Positions 6,745 through 12,257 of a DNA stretch of 12,257 nt are shown here, piece after piece. Position numbers and translations under genes: made by a program. The first letter of the stretch is position 1, and each line of letters starts with the position of its first letter. The notes below the pieces were generated by a model. It did not search any database. It was given only the letters and a program-made list of their open reading frames with translations, and had not been told where the DNA came from. The stretch comes from an uncultured Bacillaceae bacterium (lineage in GTDB: Bacteria; Bacillota; Bacilli; Bacillales; Pradoshiaceae), in NCBI GenBank assembly GCA_904501845.1, contig CAJGCH010000061.1, positions 1 to 12,257 on the forward strand, in the 5' to 3' direction.

Positions 6745-7740
6745 TCACTCATGGTGGATCGTGATGTCACCTGAATAGATAAGGTGATCTTTGGCCGCTT
6801 CATCTCTCACAACCAAAATGCCATCCTCATTAATTCCGCTCGCATACCCCGTGATGGTTTTTTGCGCGGTTTTTGCCGTCACCTTCTTGCCGATGGTGAC
6901 CGAATAGGTTTCCCACTCTCTCTTAATGGGAAGGAACCCTTTCTTCAAGAATTGCTGATACAGTTTTTCAAAATGAACAAGAAAACGCTGCAGGAAGGCT
7001 ACACGATCGAGTCTTATTCCCTTCTCAATTGCTAGTGAGGTGGCAAGGCTCTTAATCTCATCAATGAAATCCTCAGGCTGCTGGTTAACGTTTATGCCGA
7101 TACCGATGATGACGGAATGAATCCGGTCGGACTCAGCGTGCAATTCCGTTAAGATACCCGCAATCTTCCTTCCGTTAACAAGCACATCATTCGGCCATTT
7201 TATGCCTGCATTCACACCCGTCTCTCTTATCGCCAGCACAGCTGCCACAGCTGTCAGCAGAGTCAGGCGCGGCGCATGATATGGCGGAATATCAGGTTTA
7301 ACAATCAGGCTCATCCATATTCCGCCTTGATGAGGGGAATGCCATACCCTGCGTAACCTGCCCTTCCCCTCTGTCTGTTCCTCACTAATGACAATCGTGC
7401 CATTTACGGCTCCCTTTGCGGCCAGTTCGCTGGCAATGGTCTGTGTGGTTGGAACCGATTCATATGCATGAATCGATTTTCCGATAAACTCAGTTTCCAG
7501 GCCGATTAAGATGTCCGCTTCCGTTAATCGATCCTTCCTTGGCACGATCCGATATCCCTTTTTCTTGACTGCCTCAATCTCATAGCCTTCCTTGCGCAGA
7601 GCATCAATATGCTTCCAGATCGCCGTACGCGAACAGCCAGCTATCTCAGCTAAATACTGTCCTGAAATATAGCAGTCCCCAGCGCCTGTAAGCGCAGAAA
7701 CCAATTGGTTTTTTATTGTTTGTTCCCCTGTATGAGCCAT
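6745..7740 (-). CDS. birA: Bifunctional biotin-protein ligase / biotin repressor
   Basis: BirA makes biotinyl-5'-AMP and attaches biotin to a lysine of acyl carriers such as the biotin subunit of acetyl-CoA carboxylase. In Bacillus it also represses biotin genes. At 331 residues it is the long, DNA-binding form. A winged helix-turn-helix covers about residues 10-66 (SGQYLAEIAGCSRTAIWKHI, then GYEIEAV and KKGYRIV). The catalytic domain shows EEQTEGKGRLRRVW with the biotinyl-AMP loop at 125-131, GGIWMSL, KWPNDV with lysine 181, and a C-terminal SH3-like part. The start overlaps the end of cca by 28 bases, with GGGAG about 11 bases upstream. It is the last gene of its cluster. No biotin operator was looked for beyond this window. 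Confidence 0.96.
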   Translation of the reverse strand: MAHTGEQTIKNQLVSALTGAGDCYISGQYLAEIAGCSRTAIWKHIDALRKEGYEIEAVKKKGYRIVPRKDRLTEADILIGLETEFIGKSIHAYESVPTTQTIASELAAKGAVNGTIVISEEQTEGKGRLRRVWHSPHQGGIWMSLIVKPDIPPYHAPRLTLLTAVAAVLAIRETGVNAGIKWPNDVLVNGRKIAGILTELHAESDRIHSVIIGIGINVNQQPEDFIDEIKSLATSLAIEKGIRLDRVAFLQRFLVHFEKLYQQFLKKGFLPIKREWETYSVTIGKKVTAKTAQKTITGYASGINEDGILVVRDEAAKDHLIYSGDITIHHE

Positions 7741-8897
7741 TGTTTCACGAACTCCCTCTCATTGACGATCTCTCCATCGAGCATCCTCTGGATGATATCC
7801 TTCGTGGTTTCCTTAATCCATGGCCCTCCTTTTTTGCCGGACCATTTGATTAAATCATTTCCGGAAAAGGAAAGCGGTGTTTCTCTCTGTATCGGCATTT
7901 GAGCATACAAGTCATCAATCCTAGCATACTGGGCAGGCTGACCAGAATAGACCGACCATACACGCTCAATTCTATGGGCATCCTCTAACCCTATCTCGTA
8001 TAATTGGTAACGGGAATAGAACTCCCTATTCCTCCGTTCATAGCCTTCAATCAATGCCTTTATCTTTTTTATGACCGCAACAGGAAGCTTCCATTCTCTG
8101 TACATGCTTTCTTTCTTGGCACTGGCTAGAGCAATTACGGACAGCCATTCTTCAAATGTTTGGCACTCCTCCAAGTCGAGAGAGAGGAAACGCTTAATTT
8201 CTCTCATCAAAGCATCTAGCTCAGGGTAATACTGAAGGATTTGCGTACTGGCTGCAACCTTTAACGCCTCCTTCGGCTTTTTACCTGCCAGAAGTTTTTG
8301 AAACTCTGCTGTTTTTCTCTCCTGGGCAATATGACTAAGCAAATGCGCTTTTTCCCCGAGCGCCTGATATGTACTCGACTCGACCTCAAAGCCGAGCTGG
8401 CTCATAAATCTGACAGCCCTCACCATCCGAAGCGCATCTTCAGAGAAGCGTTCATCCGGACTTCCAACCGTACGGATGATTTTGCTTTCAATATCTTCAC
8501 GGCCCTTAAACGGATCATACAAAATGCCATCCTTGTCCATCGCCATCGCGTTCATCGTGAAATCTCTTCTCTTAAGATCCTCTAGAAGAGAGGTGACAAA
8601 TTCCACCTGTTCCGGGCGCCGGAAATCCTTATATTGGCTTTCGGTACGAAAGGTCGTTACCTCATATGGCTCTCCTTCATGAAAAACAAGCACTGTGCCA
8701 TGCTGGATGCCTACATCAATCGTTCGGTCAAACAGCTCTTTAACTTCTTGCGGTGTAGCGGATGTAGCGATATCAACGTCATGAATTTCCTTGCCCATGA
8801 TGGAATCTCGTACTGAACCACCGACAAAATAAGCCAAATGTCCTCTTTGCTCCAATCGTTCAAGAACGGGAACAGCTCGTACAAATTCCTTTTTCAT
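7713..8897 (-). CDS. cca: CCA tRNA nucleotidyltransferase
   Basis: This enzyme builds or repairs the 3'-terminal CCA of tRNAs from CTP and ATP without a nucleic acid template. It is a class II nucleotidyltransferase of 394 residues, as expected for the Bacillus enzyme. The head domain shows GGSVRD (26-31), the metal-binding pair D40 and D42 in HDVDIAT, RRDFT (110-114) and EDALRMVRAVRF. The C-terminal half is the helical tRNA-binding body. The start at 8897 fits homologues, with AGAGG seven bases upstream; it lies one base after the bshA stop (TGATATG), so translation is probably coupled. An in-frame extension upstream lies inside bshA and is not conserved. Confidence 0.96.
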   Translation of the reverse strand: MKKEFVRAVPVLERLEQRGHLAYFVGGSVRDSIMGKEIHDVDIATSATPQEVKELFDRTIDVGIQHGTVLVFHEGEPYEVTTFRTESQYKDFRRPEQVEFVTSLLEDLKRRDFTMNAMAMDKDGILYDPFKGREDIESKIIRTVGSPDERFSEDALRMVRAVRFMSQLGFEVESSTYQALGEKAHLLSHIAQERKTAEFQKLLAGKKPKEALKVAASTQILQYYPELDALMREIKRFLSLDLEECQTFEEWLSVIALASAKKESMYREWKLPVAVIKKIKALIEGYERRNREFYSRYQLYEIGLEDAHRIERVWSVYSGQPAQYARIDDLYAQMPIQRETPLSFSGNDLIKWSGKKGGPWIKETTKDIIQRMLDGEIVNEREFVKQWLIQGNKQ

Positions 8898-8898
8898 A

Positions 8899-10038
8899 TC
8901 AAGGCCTCTCTTCCGATAGAATGGAGGCATACAAATCCTCATATTGATCCACAATCCGATTCGTCTCAAAGTGCTCCCGGACAATCCGAATGGCATTCTC
9001 CCCCATCACATGTCTCTTTTCGTCATTGTTCAATAATTCATATAGCTTTTCCGCTGCCAAGCTTGTATCGCCTTCCTCGACTATATACCCGTTCAGACCG
9101 TCATGAATAACCTCGGGAATTCCGCCAATATTCGTTCCAAGACATGGAACACCGTGGACCATGGCTTCAAGCAAGACCAAGCCAAAGCTTTCCTTTTCCG
9201 ACATAAGGATGCACACATCACTTATGGCATATAGTTCATGCAAATTCTCCTGCTTTCCTAACAGGATGACTTGATTGTGTATGCCAAGTTTTTTAATTTG
9301 CTTATTGACGGCGCCCATCTCCGGACCATCTCCCACAAGAATGAGCTTACATGGCATACGCTTAGAGACTGCTGCAAACGAGTCAAGGATATCTGGTATC
9401 CGTTTAACCTTGCGGAAATTAGACACATGAATGATCACTTTTTCATCATCCTTAATATTCAGCTCTGCCTTCAAGTCAATGTCCGAATTGTCCGCCGGTG
9501 CGGGATAGTCAATGAAATTATAGATGGTCCTAATGTCTTTCTTAGGCTGAATTAAGTCATAGGTCTCCTGTACAAGAGCATTCGACACAGCCGTGACAGC
9601 GTCTGATTTCTCGATGGCAAATTTAATCATGTCCTGCATGGAGGAATCATTTCCAAGAACCGTAATGTCCGTCCCATGCAGGGTCGTTACGACTTTCAGC
9701 CGCTCATTCGTCATCTGCTTCGCCAGGATTCCGCAGACCGCATGCGGCATCGCATAATGGGCATGGATGATATCCAAGCCCTCATTCTTCACAACTTCGG
9801 CAATTTTGCTTGCCAGGGACAACGTATATGGCGGGTATTGGAATACCGCATATTGATTCACTTCAACTTGGTGGAAGTAAATATTGGAGTACCGTTTATT
9901 GAGACGAAACGGCATGCTTGAAGTAATAAAATGAATTTCATGACCGCGCTTGGCTAGCGTAATTCCAAGCTCTGTGGCCAGTATGCCGGAGCCGCCGACA
10001 GTCGGGTAACAAACAATGCCTATTTTCAATTTCTTCAT
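8899..10038 (-). CDS. bshA: Bacillithiol synthesis glycosyltransferase (malate GlcNAc-transferase)
   Basis: BshA transfers N-acetylglucosamine from UDP-GlcNAc to L-malate, the first step of bacillithiol synthesis. The 379-residue protein is a GT4, GT-B-fold retaining glycosyltransferase. The N-terminal Rossmann domain has CYPTVGGSGILATELG with GGSG at 15-18. The C-terminal domain has the family's E-x7-E element, E283 and E291 in EKESFGLVLLEAM, followed by GVPCLGTNIGGIPEVI. HAHYAMPHA and TLHGTDITVLG are typical BshA sequences. The start overlaps the bshB1 stop by four bases (ATGA), with GGAG about eight bases upstream. The third enzyme, BshC, is not in this window. Confidence 0.95.
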   Translation of the reverse strand: MKKLKIGIVCYPTVGGSGILATELGITLAKRGHEIHFITSSMPFRLNKRYSNIYFHQVEVNQYAVFQYPPYTLSLASKIAEVVKNEGLDIIHAHYAMPHAVCGILAKQMTNERLKVVTTLHGTDITVLGNDSSMQDMIKFAIEKSDAVTAVSNALVQETYDLIQPKKDIRTIYNFIDYPAPADNSDIDLKAELNIKDDEKVIIHVSNFRKVKRIPDILDSFAAVSKRMPCKLILVGDGPEMGAVNKQIKKLGIHNQVILLGKQENLHELYAISDVCILMSEKESFGLVLLEAMVHGVPCLGTNIGGIPEVIHDGLNGYIVEEGDTSLAAEKLYELLNNDEKRHVMGENAIRIVREHFETNRIVDQYEDLYASILSEERP

Positions 10039-10742
10039 TTTGACACTCCAAACAAATCCGCATCAAGGATGAGCGGTTTTTTTGTCTTAAATCCTTCCGC
10101 AAAAAGAACGCCGGCATCTCGGCCAAATGCCCTCTCCCGTCCTTCAACCGCTTCAAGATATCCTTCAGTCAAAGGGGTTACAACCCCATCGCCTGAGCGC
10201 TCAAACTGAGATTGGTAGCATTTCAGCGCCTCAATCTTTTTGTCAAAACTGCCGCTGATGTCCACACAAAAGTCAGGACGGTGGAAGCTGTTAATCATAT
10301 ACTCATATACAGCTTCCGGTTTATGTACTCCTTGCCCGTCTTGATCGGCATATTTTCGGATTCCGGCTGAAAAGACCGCCTCAAACACCAATTCGCTTAC
10401 CCGTCCATGATCAGGATGACGATCAATATGATAGGGCGCGAAAATCAGCTTTGGCTGATAACGGCGGATAACAGCCGCTATCTTAGCGATATTCTCAGGC
10501 GTGATAAAGAGATTACGGTCTCCCATATTAAGGTTAATCCGCTCTCTTACGCCAAGGCATTTTGCCGCTCTTTCCGCTTCCTTCTTTCTATTCTCTGGTG
10601 TCCCGTTTGAGGACAGCTCTGCCTCTGTCAAATCACAGATGACCGCTGTTTTCCCGAGATTTGTATATTTAGCCAATGTCCCGCCCATTCCAAGTTCAAC
10701 ATCATCAGAATGAGCGCCAAAACATAAAATATCCGTTTTCAT
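10035..10742 (-). CDS. bshB1: Bacillithiol synthesis deacetylase BshB1
   Basis: BshB1 removes the acetyl group from GlcNAc-malate, giving glucosamine-malate, to which BshC later adds cysteine. It is a zinc-dependent LmbE/PIG-L-type deacetylase of 235 residues. The metal and catalytic signature GAHSDDVELG places H11 and D14 at the usual positions, and HPDH (109-112) supplies another zinc ligand. ATG 10742 is 10 bases downstream of the mgsA stop; the nearest ribosome binding sequence, AAAGGAG, is about 13 bases away, which is long. A TTG at 10772 inside mgsA would extend the protein but adds unconserved residues. It is paired directly with bshA, its metabolic predecessor. Confidence 0.94.
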   Translation of the reverse strand: MKTDILCFGAHSDDVELGMGGTLAKYTNLGKTAVICDLTEAELSSNGTPENRKKEAERAAKCLGVRERINLNMGDRNLFITPENIAKIAAVIRRYQPKLIFAPYHIDRHPDHGRVSELVFEAVFSAGIRKYADQDGQGVHKPEAVYEYMINSFHRPDFCVDISGSFDKKIEALKCYQSQFERSGDGVVTPLTEGYLEAVEGRERAFGRDAGVLFAEGFKTKKPLILDADLFGVSK

Positions 10743-10752
10743 TCTAGGTGGT

Positions 10753-11157
10753 TTACTCCTTTTCTCTGACAATCGTTCTCCATTTAAGATCTCCGCGGTC
10801 TAGTCCGTGAATAATGAGCTCAGCGGTCCCCATATTTGTCGCAAGCGGGACAGAATACACATCCGCCAAACGTATCAAAGCGGTTACATCTGGCTCATGC
10901 GGCTGTGCGGTTAGCGGGTCGCGGAAGAAAATGATGGCGTCAATATCATTCTGTGCCACCATTGCTCCAATTTGCTGGTCACCGCCAAGCGGGCCGGATT
11001 GGTAGCGATGGACCGCAAGGCCTGTTGCCTCTTGAATCCTCGATCCTGTCGTACCAGTAGCAAATAATTGATGCTGACTTAAAATAGACTTGTAAGCAAG
11101 CGTGAATTGTACCATATCATCCTTCTTTTTATCATGTGCAATCAATGCAATTTTCAT
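10753..11157 (-). CDS. mgsA: Methylglyoxal synthase
   Basis: MgsA converts dihydroxyacetone phosphate to methylglyoxal and phosphate, a bypass of lower glycolysis that relieves sugar-phosphate stress. At 134 residues it is full length. By comparison with the E. coli enzyme, the conserved residues are the phosphate-binding GTTGS (35-39), catalytic D60 in GPLGGDQQ, D80 in FFRDPL, and H87 and D90 in PHEPD. ATG 11157 has AAAGGA about 12 bases upstream and a 17-base gap after dapB. A TTG at 11178 overlapping the dapB stop is possible but less likely from homology. Being upstream of bshB1-bshA is logical because bacillithiol contributes to methylglyoxal removal in B. subtilis. Confidence 0.96.
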   Translation of the reverse strand: MKIALIAHDKKKDDMVQFTLAYKSILSQHQLFATGTTGSRIQEATGLAVHRYQSGPLGGDQQIGAMVAQNDIDAIIFFRDPLTAQPHEPDVTALIRLADVYSVPLATNMGTAELIIHGLDRGDLKWRTIVREKE

Positions 11158-11174
11158 AAAATTTATATGTCCTT

Positions 11175-11975
11175 TCAATCGAGGATATTTTCCAATCCAT
11201 ATACTAGATGGTCTAAATTCATAACGGTGTCAACAGATACCCTGACACCTGACATAAATGACTTTCGGTCATATGAATCATGACGGAGCGTCAAGGTTTG
11301 CCCCTCTCCGCCAAAAATGACTTCCTGATGGGCGATCAGACCCGGCAATCGAATACTGTGAATACGCATGCCTTCAAAATCAGCACCTCGCGCGCCTTCG
11401 ATGGTTTCTTTTTCTTTAAGGTGCCCTTGCTTTTTCTCGGTGCGTTCCTCAGAAATCAATTGGGCCGTTTTAATAGCAGTTCCAGACGGTGCATCCAGCT
11501 TCTGGTCATGGTGCATCTCAAGAATCTCCACATCACCGAAATACTTTGCTGCATTTTGCGCAAATTTCATCATTAAGATAGCACCGATAGCAAAGTTGGG
11601 AGCGATAATGCAGCCAATTCCCTTTTCCCTTGTCATTGTGCGCAGATCCTCTAAATCTTCATCCGAAAAACCTGTTGTGCCAACAACTGGCCGGATTCCG
11701 TGCGAAAGAGCTGCTAATGTATGTATTCTCCCTACTTCAGGAGTCGTTAGATCAATTAACACGTCTGCTTTGACTGTTTTAAAGCACTCTTCATGGTCTT
11801 CATATATCGGGACATCAGATTTTTCTCCGGAAAAGCCTTCAAGGTCACTTAAGCGCTTGCCTCCGTTTTTCCGATCAAGCACGGCGACCAATTGGAATCG
11901 CTCTGCTTCTTGAACCATCTGAACAGCCGCTCTTCCCATCTTCCCCCTAGGTCCCGCAATAATTACATTTATCAT
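11175..11975 (-). CDS. dapB: 4-hydroxy-tetrahydrodipicolinate reductase
   Basis: DapB reduces 4-hydroxy-tetrahydrodipicolinate with NAD(P)H to tetrahydrodipicolinate, feeding lysine, cell-wall diaminopimelate and spore dipicolinate. The 266-residue length is standard. The N-terminal Rossmann fold starts with GPRGKMG (8-14). The substrate-binding and catalytic signature is EMHHDQKLDAPSGTA, with H155, H156, K159 and DAPSGTA at 161-167. GTTGF around 99-103 is also characteristic. The ATG overlaps the stop of the upstream pyrophosphohydrolase gene by four bases (ATGA), with AAAGGAT about eight bases upstream, so the two are probably translationally coupled. Confidence 0.97.
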   Translation of the reverse strand: MINVIIAGPRGKMGRAAVQMVQEAERFQLVAVLDRKNGGKRLSDLEGFSGEKSDVPIYEDHEECFKTVKADVLIDLTTPEVGRIHTLAALSHGIRPVVGTTGFSDEDLEDLRTMTREKGIGCIIAPNFAIGAILMMKFAQNAAKYFGDVEILEMHHDQKLDAPSGTAIKTAQLISEERTEKKQGHLKEKETIEGARGADFEGMRIHSIRLPGLIAHQEVIFGGEGQTLTLRHDSYDRKSFMSGVRVSVDTVMNLDHLVYGLENILD

Positions 11976-12257
11976 TCCTGTTCATCCTTTCTTGTCCAGC
12001 GATCTTTATCTCTCGTCCTAAATTTCTCCATGACTTGGTCATGAGCTTGCTCTAGATTTACACCAAGGGAGTTAGCCATACAAATCAGCACGAATAAAAC
12101 ATCTCCCATTTCCTCTTCAATTGCTTTCTCTTCCTCCGTGGATTTCTTCGGTTTCTCTCCATAATGGTGATTGATCTCACGCGCAAGCTCTCCCAATTCC
12201 TCTGTGAGCCTTGCCGTCATCGCTAAAGGACTGAAATATCCTTCTTTAAATTGCCCA
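11972..12257 (-). CDS. ypjD: MazG-like nucleotide pyrophosphohydrolase (5' end beyond right edge)
   Basis: The frame continues through the right edge, so the N-terminus is missing. Readable sequence upstream of the first internal methionine (12220) gives GQFKEGYFSPLAM, which matches B. subtilis YpjD (about 111 residues), so the missing part is probably 15 to 20 residues. The fold is the all-alpha MazG type, with acidic metal-binding motifs EELGEL and EEEMGDVLF spaced as ExxE and ExxD. Such proteins hydrolyse nucleoside triphosphates to monophosphate and pyrophosphate, and some clear non-canonical nucleotides. The substrate of YpjD is not known to me. RDKDRWTRK closes the protein. It is the first visible gene of the cluster. 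Confidence 0.92.
   Translation of the reverse strand, partial: GQFKEGYFSPLAMTARLTEELGELAREINHHYGEKPKKSTEEEKAIEEEMGDVLFVLICMANSLGVNLEQAHDQVMEKFRTRDKDRWTRKDEQE

Noticed and set aside
8898..8996. Longer N-terminal extension of the cca frame
   Set aside because: The extension lies entirely inside bshA in another frame, and a well-placed AGAGG with ATG at 8897 gives the length of known enzymes.
11368..11913. Plus-strand open frame of 181 codons
   Set aside because: It is antisense to dapB, whose identity is certain, has biased serine- and proline-rich composition, and resembles no family I know.

Overview
The window is a chromosomal segment of a Bacillus-like member of the Bacillota. It has moderate-to-low GC, strong AGGAGG-type ribosome binding sites, and genes for bacillithiol, a thiol made by many Bacillota. 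Every gene I can support lies on the minus strand, so transcription runs from right to left. The order ypjD-dapB-mgsA-bshB1-bshA-cca-birA, then panB-panC-panD, then dinG is the one I know from Bacillus subtilis, except that two extra genes sit between panD and dinG here. The plus-strand open frames are shadows of these genes.

Right part (about 12257 down to 6641): a seven-gene cluster, closely spaced or overlapping throughout. It encodes a MazG-like nucleotide pyrophosphohydrolase (cut by the right edge), dihydrodipicolinate reductase, methylglyoxal synthase, the first two bacillithiol enzymes (BshB1 and BshA), the tRNA CCA-adding enzyme and the biotin ligase/repressor BirA. A clear intrinsic terminator follows birA. 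Methylglyoxal production beside bacillithiol synthesis makes sense because bacillithiol takes part in methylglyoxal detoxification in B. subtilis.

Middle (about 6564 down to 4190): the pantothenate operon panBCD, with its own promoter and a leader of about 190 nt. The leader has two GAAA-capped hairpins at its 5' part. It also has a perfect 10-bp terminator hairpin with a T tract upstream of panB, and a segment able to pair with the terminator's 5' arm as an antiterminator. This looks like a transcription-attenuating regulatory RNA, probably the orphan 'pan' motif. A strong terminator closes the operon after panD.

Left part (about 4157 down to 1): a two-gene unit, an alpha/beta hydrolase and an AAC(6')-like GNAT acetyltransferase, with its own extended -10 promoter. 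A 306-bp gap follows, holding a good sigma-A-type promoter and an inverted repeat. Last comes dinG, which runs off the left edge. This DinG keeps all catalytic residues of its N-terminal DEDDh exonuclease, but every helicase signature visible in the window is eroded although the frame is open for 862 codons. It is probably a nuclease with a vestigial helicase body. The two observations most worth following are this DinG and the panB leader.
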